Assembly: GCF_000972845.2 (NCBI RefSeq)
Contig: NC_040016.1
Location: forward strand, 9,568,701 to 9,632,700
Reading direction: 5' to 3'
Source of the DNA: Larimichthys crocea
Lineage: Eukaryota; Chordata; Actinopteri; Sciaenidae
DNA length: 64,000 nucleotides
Positions within the stretch are counted from its first letter, which is position 1; each line of letters opens with the position of its first letter. The translations under genes were made by a program, and so were the position numbers. The notes under the pieces are model-generated. The model saw nothing but the letters and a program-made list of their open reading frames with translations. It was not told the origin of the DNA and ran no database searches. Positions 39,201-45,900 of this stretch are shown piece by piece.

Positions 39201-40903
39201 AGAGGGATAAAGAAATCAACACTAACATAACTAACACACATAGTGTAAGAATTTAACTCTCGCTGCTTTAAAATGAAGTTCAAAAGTAGCACTCTGGATC
39301 TCAGGAGCTGCATTTCGCTTGTTTGAGTCGCTCACTGTTTTTTTTTTTAAATATTCATCTCATTCCTTTGGAAAAGTTGTCATAACAGCAATTAGCACCT
39401 GGGCCGCCGTAAAGCTTTTACTCTCTACTTGTCACTTACAGTTGTGTGAGCATTTAGTCATCATTGAAATGTTGAGGAAGTCGAAACAAATGGGACATCG
39501 TAGCAGGGCATCGACATCCTGTAGGTGAGAGAAACAAAAAAATCACAGCGATAAATAAAATATTGATGAGACAATTCAACTCAGACGTCTGGTAATAAAC
39601 AAAAAAATGACAAGAAAATAAATAAAGTAGCCTGATATATTTTAAATGACTGAACTTCTGCACTGTTAACTCGAACCATGGTCAGTGCAGCCTTTTAAAA
39701 GAATAAATGAGGCCATGTAAAGACACTTTAAACTGCATGACGTGGCTCATCTCATCATTTATATTAGAATCATAATCAAACATTATTGCTGTTACAGACA
39801 CTGTTTACCATCCACGCCTCATGGAGTACACTGGAAACTTCATAAATCATGTCAGGACTGTGTGACACAAACTGTAACGTTACACAATATAAACACACAT
39901 TACTACTTTGTCCATTGTAATCTTACATTGTGACACATACACATCCAGAGATACAGTTGAAACCAGAAGTTTACATACACTATATAAAAAGACACATGTG
40001 CTTTTTTCCCCTCACAGTCTGACATGAAATCAGACACTTTTCCTGTTTTAGGTCTGTTAGGATTACCAAAATTATTTCTATTTGCTAAATGCCAGAATAA
40101 TAAGAGACAATTTTGTATTACTTTCTTCAAAGTCAGAAGTTCGCATACACTATACACTAAGATTACTATGCCTTTAATCAATTCGGGAAAGCCTAGATGA
40201 TGATGTCATGTCTTTGGAAGCTTTCTGATGAGTTTATTAACAACATTTGAGTTAATTAAAGACACACCTGTGAAGGTATTTTTAAAAAAGGCACACCTTG
40301 AAACACACTGCTTCTTTGTGTAACATCATGGGAAAGTCAAAAGAAATCAGCCAAGACAACAGGAAGAGAATTGTGGATCATCCTGAAGGTGCCACGTTCA
40401 TCTGTTCAAACTATCAGACAGTGACACTGTGTCTTTATATATAGTGTATGCAAGTGAGCGTCACCTCATATGACCTGCAGCCTCGTTTGTTTTGGCTGTA
40501 TTTTAGGTTTCACCTGCCATAGATCACCAAACACTGTGACTGTTCACGGTTTGAATCTGTGTTTATGTCCCGATCATCACCAGCGTTACCTAACCTAGCT
40601 TCTCTTATTAGCACATACTCAAATCACGGATGCGTTTGTCTCGCTGCAGCTATTTTTAGCACGTGTCACATGAGCACGCCGACGGTGTGTAGAACAATCA
40701 GCTGTGTGTTACATTCATTCACACATTCATTCATTACGTTAGATTTGTAACGTTGCCGGTTAGTAACGGCTCAGGCTAGCTGAGTTACATTTAGCTCCTC
40801 GCGTCATGTTAGCGAAACACGATTATTTATTTATTTATTTATTTCAACTTACTTTGAGACCTGCCAGTTCAGCTGGTAAATCCGCTTCTATCTGTAGAGC
40901 CAT
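12134..40903 (-). CDS. rad18: RAD18 E3 ubiquitin-protein ligase (13 coding exons)
   Basis: RAD18 pairs with the E2 enzyme RAD6 and mono-ubiquitinates PCNA at stalled forks in the nucleus, which starts translesion synthesis. The coding exons are 40853-40903, 39440-39518, 37590-37651, 37384-37454, 32976-33406, 31281-31380, 29111-29298, 28598-28668, 28136-28196, 23441-23572, 21313-21427, 17681-17725 and 12134-12233. They sum to 1506 nt, 501 residues plus stop, close to the 495 of human RAD18, and every junction keeps phase with GT/AG borders. Domains in order: RING finger (C25, C28, C40, H42, C45, C48, C59, C62); a long disordered linker; a UBZ4 zinc finger (C234, C237, H249, C253); a SAP DNA-binding domain (about 280-315); the RAD6-binding helix (about 357-383); a serine-rich acidic tail; and a terminal basic nuclear-localisation-type cluster KRRRKK. 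The start is the first ATG, 17 codons before the first splice site, and places the first six zinc ligands at the same residue numbers as I recall for human. A second, broken copy of exons 3 and 4 lies at 38649-38912 and is excluded. Confidence 0.95.
12234..17680 (-). other. rad18: rad18 intron 12
   Basis: A 5.4 kb intron with no supported exon. It contains the hAT-type transposase fossil at 15.94-16.9 kb on the opposite strand. The remainder is AT-rich and shows nothing I recognise. Confidence 0.7.
15943..16900 (+). mobile_element. hAT/ZBED-type transposase fossil
   Basis: A degraded transposase in at least three frame segments. The first (from 15943) reads GLQIGCFAHTVNLAAKN, a hallmark of ZBED1/hAT proteins, then an in-frame stop, then GRVRKVVTFFHQHIS and YDMLERYVEHRAAIYSTL. 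It is shifted near 16345 into a second frame with PLIIPLINTIL and DLNARFKSLSYPEG. A last segment (about 16813-16899) reads YPEVAKLARHCGYITS, resembling the C-terminal dimerisation region. Stops and frameshifts show it is inactive. No flanking target duplication was established. Confidence 0.8.
17681..17725 (-). CDS. rad18: rad18 coding exon 12 (45 nt)
   Basis: Encodes SSVSDIFGPEPAVTFE across its two junctions (residues 454-469). The serine run followed by a hydrophobic/acidic patch resembles the human phospho-serine cluster that binds DNA polymerase eta. That functional match is inference. The acceptor is ATTACAG and the donor GTAAGTG. Confidence 0.8.
   Translation of the reverse strand, partial: LCFRHLRSRARRYL
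17726..21312 (-). other. rad18: rad18 intron 11
   Basis: A 3.6 kb intron. No exon, RNA gene or clear transposon was recognised. A stretch around 19.48-19.56 kb shares a loose similarity with 22.85-22.91 kb ('ggtgtgctgc', 'tttgacca' versus 'cttgacca'). Confidence 0.6.
21313..21427 (-). CDS. rad18: rad18 coding exon 11
   Basis: Encodes an acidic then Ser/Pro-rich tail: SQSCFVMKLEDEESDKEK, then VRRIEVPPSPTYSDVSIS. It is weakly conserved by family standards. Phases match exon 10 (E416 split) and exon 12 (S454 split). Confidence 0.82.
21755..22240. repeat. Dispersed repeat (shared with 59.09-59.51 kb)
   Basis: Lies in rad18 intron 10. It shares an ordered series of fragments with 59090-59510 in srgap3: a 'ttgggggcag' start, 'gtctctatcaact', 'tggctctt', 'gggcaggtag' versus 'tggcaggtag', and 'ctgaaaac.gctgc'. 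It is moderately diverged. It looks like a common teleost dispersed element with no coding capacity here. Confidence 0.6.
23441..23572 (-). CDS. rad18: rad18 coding exon 10 (end of RAD6-binding helix)
   Basis: Begins RKQHSSDFSRLIAQVRGRLE, the second half of the RAD6-binding helix, then enters a low-complexity segment ending KTHCA. An intron of about 4.6 kb separates it from exon 9. It is too short to stand out alone; it is supported by phase (2 nt in, 1 nt out), the acceptor CTGCAG and the donor GTACTA. Confidence 0.88.
23573..28135 (-). other. rad18: rad18 intron 9
   Basis: A 4.6 kb intron containing a tRNA-derived SINE at 25.83-26.1 kb. Around 27.02-27.06 kb the phrase 'aaggcaaactttatctgtac' resembles the edge of another dispersed fish repeat, but I could not define its limits. 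No exon was found. Confidence 0.6.
25828..26095 (-). mobile_element. tRNA-derived SINE (minus orientation)
   Basis: On the minus strand it reads from a tRNA-like head with the B-box-type GGTTCGATCCC (26034-26044), through 'tgcaagtactcttgggcaag' and 'actgatgagcagttggcacc', to a tail ending 'gtccatttaccattt'. The same family lies in plus orientation at 50.42-50.64 kb. This layout is typical of a Pol III-type SINE widespread in percomorphs. Confidence 0.7.
28136..28196 (-). CDS. rad18: rad18 coding exon 9 (start of RAD6-binding region)
   Basis: Encodes VMVFSKNQSEKEIDEMHSNY (residues 352-371). It aligns to the human segment that opens the RAD6-binding helix. The acceptor is TTGCAG and the donor GTAAGTG. 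Confidence 0.94.
28598..28668 (-). CDS. rad18: rad18 coding exon 8
   Basis: Encodes AEDIAKELEANEKIRNQLQG then KTKP (residues 328-351), a charged helical segment corresponding to the human stretch after the SAP domain. It ends in phase 0 at GTATGT. Confidence 0.92.
29111..29298 (-). CDS. rad18: rad18 coding exon 7 (SAP domain)
   Basis: Contains LVYNLLSMHELKRRLKECHL followed by SVQGSRDQLIKRHQEFVHRY, the SAP DNA-binding helix pair (about residues 280-315), then NAQCDSLNPKSG. The acceptor is ATTGCAG and the donor GTGAGG. It starts and ends at split codons that fit its neighbours. Confidence 0.96.
29299..32975 (-). other. rad18: rad18 introns 6 and 5
   Basis: The two introns flanking exon 6: 29299-31280, and 31381-32975. 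I see only short poly(A)/poly(T) runs and ordinary AT-rich sequence. No repeat family or RNA gene was recognised. Confidence 0.55.
31281..31380 (-). CDS. rad18: rad18 coding exon 6 (UBZ4 ubiquitin-binding zinc finger)
   Basis: Reads VDCPVCSVGVSQQFINKHLD then ACLSRGEKKESLR. This is the C2HC UBZ4 finger with ligands C234, C237, H249 and C253, and it is close to the human sequence. The family role is binding ubiquitin to localise RAD18 at damage sites. Confidence 0.95.
32976..33406 (-). CDS. rad18: rad18 coding exon 5 (disordered linker)
   Basis: The largest rad18 exon (431 nt, residues 89-231). It is rich in Ser, Pro, Lys and Glu with no folded domain. Notable short motifs are Ser/Pro-directed sites (SPPISPKTP), a PCNA-binding-like SSVLNHFFQKR (residues 124-134) and VKEEP (K183), a sumoylation-type consensus. 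These motif functions are inference. Phases on both sides fit exons 4 and 6. Confidence 0.9.
33271..33303 (-). other. rad18: PIP-box-like motif in rad18 exon 5
   Basis: Encodes TSSVLNHFFQK (residues 123-133) followed by RPK. It fits the hydrophobic-x-x-aromatic-aromatic core of PCNA-interacting peptides (L127, F130, F131) with basic residues after it, but lacks the usual leading glutamine. A similar human position, from memory, is SRLMDNFL. The function is inference. Confidence 0.4.
33407..36817 (-). other. rad18: rad18 intron 4, unique part
   Basis: A 3.4 kb intronic stretch between exon 5 and the duplicated block. It is AT-rich, with no supported exon or recognised transposon. Confidence 0.55.
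37384..37454 (-). CDS. rad18: rad18 coding exon 4 (intact copy)
   Basis: Encodes QTTEQDLRNNRLLDDLV and a short continuation ending KATR, the conserved helix after the RING finger (residues 65-88). It has the acceptor TTTTAG and the donor GTAATG. It is 71 nt and leaves two bases to complete R88 with exon 5. The partner copy at 38649-38718 has lost its donor. Confidence 0.92.
37590..37651 (-). CDS. rad18: rad18 coding exon 3 (second half of RING finger, intact copy)
   Basis: Reads CSLCIRKFLSYKLQCPLCNT and supplies the ligands C45, C48, C59 and C62. The split codon with exon 2 gives F44, and the exon ends in phase 0 at a GTAAGTA donor. This is the intact member of two near-identical copies; the other, at 38852-38912, lacks one base. 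Confidence 0.92.
38649..38718 (-). pseudogene. rad18: Broken duplicate of rad18 exon 4
   Basis: Matches exon 4 over its whole length but lacks one A in the codons for TFKA (TTTAAAG becomes TTAAAG on the coding strand) and has lost the T of the GT donor (AAG-GTAATG becomes AAG-GAATG). It could not be spliced or read in frame as written. Confidence 0.85.
38852..38912 (-). pseudogene. rad18: Broken duplicate of rad18 exon 3
   Basis: Matches exon 3 (second half of the RING finger) but is 61 nt, not 62. One base is lost in the AAATTTC stretch encoding RKF, so the reading frame fails after CSLCIRK. The splice borders are otherwise kept. Confidence 0.85.
38997..39006. other. Assembly gap (10 N)
   Basis: A run of exactly ten N inside the right duplication unit. 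It marks an unresolved join; the ten-base size is likely a placeholder, not a measurement. Confidence 0.98.
39440..39518 (-). CDS. rad18: rad18 coding exon 2 (first half of RING finger)
   Basis: Reads DVDALLRCPICFDF followed by a segment ending KCSHN, giving the ligands C25, C28, C40 and H42. The acceptor is CTACAG and the donor GTAAGTG. It ends one base into the codon for F44. Confidence 0.93.
39954..40453 (+). mobile_element. Tc1/mariner-like element, internally deleted
   Basis: Lies in rad18 intron 1. It starts with TA then CAGTTGAAACCAGAAG, followed by the outer direct repeat 'gaagtttacatacac'. An inner repeat ('gaagttcgcatacac') follows about 170 bp later, the IR/DR layout of fish Tc1 elements. 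A transposase start at 40328 reads MGKSKEISQDNRKRIVD. Only a short further piece (PRSSVQTI, in a shifted frame near 40391) remains before a reversed repeat fragment 'gtgtatgcaa' (to 40453). It is inactive and lacks nearly all the transposase and the outer right end. Confidence 0.8.
40823..40844. repeat. (TTTA)n microsatellite
   Basis: About five TTTA units just inside intron 1 of rad18, only a few bases beyond the exon 1 donor. Confidence 0.9.
40853..40903 (-). CDS. rad18: rad18 coding exon 1
   Basis: Encodes MALQIEADLPAELAGLK (residues 1-17), then the donor GTAAGT. The phase at the 3' end is 0 and joins in frame to exon 2. The sequence resembles the short N-terminal leader before the RING finger of vertebrate RAD18. 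Confidence 0.9.
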
Positions 40904-41038
40904 GTGGAGGAAAAAACAACGAGCAGCTTCTCTGAGTTAAAGTGACTGAAGTGACTTCTTCTTCTTTTGTTCTTCTTGTTGTTGTTTTGTTTTGTTTTCA
41001 GAGACCAAAGTCCCGCTCGAAGGGATGCTGGACGCTGC

Positions 41039-41106
41039 TGACGTCATCTGACGACTTCCGCTGAGCTGGCGCTCTCCTCGGTGATTGGCAAGTGCGAGTA
41101 TAAATA
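41039..41106 (-). promoter_or_regulatory. rad18: Putative rad18 core promoter
   Basis: Within 200 bp upstream of the rad18 ATG the minus strand carries, from distal to proximal, CCAATC (41083-41088), the ETS-type GCGGAAGT (41054-41061) and a perfect CRE palindrome TGACGTCA (41039-41046). The patch is more CpG-rich than its surroundings. This composition is typical of housekeeping DNA-repair promoters. A TATAAATA at 41099-41106 reads on the plus strand, so it would not serve rad18. The transcription start is inferred to lie about 40.93-41.03 kb. Confidence 0.55.
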
Positions 41107-41379
41107 AACACCAGAGAGCATGAAGCATCTTTCTTTCTTTCTTATAAAAGTATATCTTTTTCTTTTTCCATATCTTACACATATTACTACTGTCATTACT
41201 GCTGCCATATCTCCATTACTGTTTATAGTAGTTTATGATTTGCTGCTGCTGTGCATCTGTGTCTCTCTGTCTCTATCACAGGTTCCACTGCTACTGTAAT
41301 CATTTTATTATTCATCGTAATTCATTGTCATTTTATTATTCATTGTAATTGTACAATATGTTTGTGTTGATCTATTGCA

Positions 41380-41570
41380 CGTCTGTCCGTCCTGGGAGAG
41401 GGATCCCTCCTCTGTGGCTCTTCCTGAGGTTTCTTCCAACTTTTTTGTGGGCAAGTTTTTCCTCACTCCAACCGAGGGTCTAAGGACAGAGGGTGTACAG
41501 ATTGTAAAGCTCTCCAAGGCAAATGTACTTTGTGACTTTGGGCTATACAAATAAAATCTGATTTGATATC
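41380..41570 (-). repeat. Dispersed repeat, inverted arm 1
   Basis: The reverse complement matches 41757-41970: both share 'tttgtatagcccaaagtcac', 'cctctgtccttagaccctcg', 'aaacctcaggaagag' and 'acggacagacgtgcaatag'. The element opens with 'atcaaatcagattttatttg'. I recognise it as a frequent dispersed sequence in percomorph genomes, without a firm family name. Confidence 0.8.
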
Positions 41571-41756
41571 TTACCTCTCTTTCTTTTTGTTTATTTTTTC
41601 TTTTATATTCCTTTATATGTATATTTTCCCCTTTTCCACATATTTTTTTTTAAAGTGTATATTTTCTCTTTTCCTTTTTCCCCTTTTCTAAAATAGACAT
41701 GCCAATGAGTTTATTTTGATGTTTAAGCTTAAGTAATCTACTGTATATAAATTGAT

Positions 41757-41970
41757 GAATTAGAATCAAATCAAATTTTATTTGTATAGCCCAAAGTCAC
41801 AAAGTACTTGTATTTGCCTCGGAGGGCTTTACAGTCTGTACAGGGAGTGACACCCTCTGTCCTTAGACCCTCGGTTCGAGCGAGGAAAAAATTTTAACAG
41901 GGAAAAAATGTGGAAGAAACCTCAGGAAGAGAGGAGGGATCCCTCTCCCTGGACGGACAGACGTGCAATA
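41757..41970 (+). repeat. Dispersed repeat, inverted arm 2
   Basis: The plus-orientation copy of the 41380-41570 element, separated from it by about 190 bp of T-rich sequence. The two arms could pair as a long hairpin if transcribed or single-stranded. Confidence 0.8.
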
Positions 41971-42660
41971 GAGGAAAGCAGAAGTAACACTTCTTTGAAT
42001 CGCTCTAAAGGGCACATTTCTTCATTTTATCGACACAAAATAACTATGTAGACGTTCAGGAAGGTCTCAAGATGCTCAAAGTTAAGCCAGTTCAATGATT
42101 GGAAATATGGTTTGGCCAGAAATCCTTCCTGTTCGAGGGGTGGTCTCAGCATTTTCTCTCTCTCTCTGTCAGCATTTCCAACTGACATTCTAACAGGTGC
42201 AGTAACTGCTCTGCTGATTAGGGCCGGCAGTCGGTCTTGGTTGCTTACTACAGACATGATTTATACATAGAAACGTAGGAAAATTTGTCTTCTCACTCAC
42301 ATCTGTCTGCTAATGCTGTCAGCCTTATAGTTTTGGCGTAACACACAAAGATGCGGCAGCAACACCCATCCACAGCCTCATAGACTGCCATGTCAAAAAG
42401 GCGGGAACATTTCTGGAGGAAAGCAGAAGTAACGCTTTTTTGAATCGCTCTAAAGGTCACATTTCTTCACTTTATCGACACAAAATAACTATGTAGACGT
42501 TCAGGAAGGGCTTATGATGCTCCCAGTGATTTCAGTTCAATGATTGGAAATGCGGTTTGGCAAATACATGCTAATTGCTAATGCTAACATGCTAAGACCC
42601 CTGGCAACAGCCCACTCGTCACTCTCAAAATTTCTGCGGGAATTTTCTAGTTTTGCATTG
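41970..42660. repeat. Dispersed repeat, copy 2, rearranged (partner at 5.05-5.63 kb)
   Basis: Segment order differs from copy 1. Segment B comes first (41970-42232), then segment A (42247-42420), then a truncated second segment B (42416-42560) and segment C (about 42580-42655). This is what a head-to-tail dimer or tandem array with a deletion would leave. There is no coding frame. Confidence 0.7.
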
Positions 42661-42889
42661 TTGTGCCATTTTTTTACAAAAAAATGTGCTGGCATAGTTA
42701 AACTCAGTTATGCAGGAAGAACACGATATGTTAACTGCTTGAATTCTGGGGGTGTCAGTGAACAATAAACACCAGACACAGTGTTAGGAATAATCCGTGT
42801 GAAATAACCAGTTGACACAAACATCCATACCATCCACACTGTACTAACATACAGTTGTAAACATCATCACTCAAACACAAGAGTACAGA

Positions 42890-42905
42890 ATATATATATA
42901 TATAC
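42890..42905. repeat. Short (TA)n microsatellite
   Basis: About eight TA units, flanked by unique AT-rich sequence. Confidence 0.85.
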
Positions 42906-45900
42906 TGACATATGGCAGTGTTATGGCAGGAATGTTTATGTTTACCTTGTCAGGCTTGTTGTCCTTTGTTACTGTACTGTGTATGTACTGAGAGCAACAT
43001 AATACCAGTGTAAAATTCATTGTCTGTGTACACATACCTTAAAACTGCTTCTGACGTTGAACAATCTAAATGATCATTTCACAAGACTGCAAATATTTAA
43101 GGTACAGCTTTCAAAAACCATAACATTTTGTAAAGATTCTTTTTTTAACTGGTGACATCTAGGTTTAATGATTGAAAGTTGGCATAAGACAAGACTTTAC
43201 TAGATGTTTGCATTTCTGTCATCATCCAAGTCAGCTCCTCAAAATCTAAACTCTGTTAAATCTAACCGTGACTCCAACCAGGAAATCTGAGAGTGGAAAA
43301 CCCTTATTCCATAACAACTGACGTACTTGTGGTGACTCTACCGTGACAGCCTTGCTGCTCTTCGTTTCAGCTGATAGACAGATACAAGTGACCCTGGTTG
43401 ACAAGTGTAAGTCTGAAAAAAAATATGGTTCAACCAGTTCCAAGCTCACCACTGGAAAAATATTGTTATAACTTTGTGTGTGGCTTTGACAGTTGTTTTC
43501 AGATCCTCATAGTCACTAATGGGAAAGTCTTAAACTAAACAATTTCTCCACATTTAAGGCATCATGGAGTAATCATAACATCTTGTCCTTGAACTGGAAA
43601 ACGCTTAGCAGGCTTTTGAGGGGCCTCAGAGACACTGAACACTTACAGTATTTTCCCTTAAGAACCTTGAGTATGCTCTTTCCTATAATAGTCCTTCTCT
43701 CATTACGTCCAGCGTTAGTGTTACTGTATATTTATTCACTCCTCACTCTTACAACAAATTACCCGGACTGTATTTTAGATTATTTTAAAGTGCTGGCAGT
43801 TTCATACGATTGATTTAATACATTTAGACAAAGTACCCTTCCCTGGTTGCCGGAGAACTATTTATTCAGTCTTGCAGAATCTTAGGCCCTGCATCACAGA
43901 TATTCAGCAATGTAAATAAGAAGTTTTTAAAAAGTAAGATTTACTTTTGTGTGTATATATATGCATTTATCGGATGTTTTTCAAGTAATAAAGAAGCAGC
44001 ATTTTCTTTTTCAAAATCTACTGGGAGACTATAGTGTCTGAAGCCGGGCAACAAGACGTTATCATGCAAATATGTTTATGCTGGACCATGTCGCATGTGT
44101 CCCTCTGAGTGATTATTCAGTCACATGAATATCCAGAGGTATTTATGTGCAGAAATTAGATTTTTCCTAGTGGTTTCGAGGATGCAACCCCACGAGCATT
44201 TAGTCAGTTAAATCATTTCACAGTGTTGCAAAAGCATTAATGACTCTTTCCCCTCGGTCTCCATAGCATTACCAAGCAATTTGGTAACAAGATTTTCTCT
44301 GCAGAGGAGGATGAGACCACTTTAATTTGTACACTTGTTTGGCATTTATCACAGGAAGTGTCACAGAAAATAACATGCCTCTGTAATAGGCTGCTGTCTG
44401 TTATCATTATCTCTTTGGAGGAAATTATTAAATCATTTTTTCCACCATTCATTATTTCTTTTGTGACCGGTGTCGTGCCGGTTAGAATGCAAAAAAAGTC
44501 CAAATGTTTCTGGAGTCAGTGAGAAATTGTAAATGTCAAGGCCAATCAGGCTTCTTTATTTCAGTGTGTTGTGTTGGGTCTGATTAATTGCATTAATTCA
44601 GCTAAAGATAATTTTATGCAGCTGGATTTGTCTGTCTGTGTTGCTGAGTATTGAAACAGTCTTCAGTTATGAGAGTTTCTGTGAGCGTGTGTTTGATATT
44701 CGACTGCTTTATTTATTTTAACTTATTAAATCACAAAAGTCACTGTACAGGCTTTGACTGAGCTGCTTTTAAACAGCACAAAGAATAAACAACTGTACAA
44801 TGAATGTTATAGCAGAGCAGACATAACGCGTTTGCTTTGTATCAGATGGTGTCACGTTTGACAAACTACTGTCCTCTTCCAGCACTCCGCTGAGACTTTC
44901 TGATGGGTTTTGGAAATGTTTAATCTCTGGTCGCTCAGCCAAGAAATAATTATACGCTCACATTAGTAAGATGACATTATGTACTGCAAGACTCTCCATT
45001 TTAGGTTTTCAGGAATTGTGTTACAAGTTAAAGCCATTACCAGGTGGATCTATTTCAGTCTGGAATTTTTAAATGTTCTTTTCGGTGCAGAGTTGTATTA
45101 CTGAAGCTGTGTGTTTAAGGATTATCATCAGAACATTAAATGTTTTCTGAGACTAAGGCCGTCATCTTGTTTTTTTAAATTATTTCTTTGAGGCCCTTTT
45201 TACCAAGTGTGTCCTCTCCTGGAGAAAACATTATCACGGCATAGAAAGTAACAAGGAAATGCTAGGTCAAGATGACTTTCAATCATTATTGCCTTGCCAT
45301 TTTAAGGATTTTCGTACAGAATAAAAAAGTTGTTGAGCACTACTCAGCTTCGGTTTGATTTAACCCCTGCTCATAGATGTTAATGCAGAACCATGAACCA
45401 GAGAAACATCTGCAGAGCAGCATGTCACAGGAGGCAGACATCTGTAAAGTCCAGGAAGTGTTATTCAGCTTTTCTTCAGTCAAGTGTAGCATGTGTAGCT
45501 CTTTGATGTGGATTGAAAAAAGCATCGGTTTCAGGTTCAGAAATTGACAGAACTCTGTAGTGGCCTGTTGCTGCTATTGAAATAGGGTTCACATGATGGG
45601 AGCGCGCTGTTACAGTCGGAAAGTCTGTGTGGTCTTTTTCACTTAAATGGACGCCTAAAGCAAGTTCCAACAAACGCACTGTAGATCGCCGTTACATATT
45701 CATTAACTTTTAAATGCCCAAGGAAATATGGGCTTTCATGCGAAACTTAATTCAGGCAGCATTATGTTTACCCCAAAAAGTCTCTTGTTAATGCAAAATA
45801 GTTGCATGTGAACAGAAATCCTGGGATATAAGAGAGCACAGCTTCACATTTAGTCCACAGACTACACAAACGCCTTGATGGGGCTTTGTCTGAAACATCT

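Larger units (their letters stand above)
38103..39383. repeat. rad18: Tandem duplication, right unit (contains N gap)
   Basis: The second copy of the ~1.28 kb unit, offset by about 1285 bases. It includes 10 Ns at 38997-39006, and the sequence just before the Ns departs from the left unit. Both exon copies in it are damaged. The position beside an assembly gap suggests an unmerged or badly filled copy of the same locus. Confidence 0.9.

Noticed and set aside
41099..41106. TATAAATA as the rad18 TATA box
   Set aside because: It reads on the plus strand, opposite to rad18, and lies distal to the CCAAT motif.
42247..42660. Possible gene in the 42 kb region because of its similarity to 5 kb
   Set aside because: The similarity is between two copies of a non-coding repeat; stops occur in all frames.
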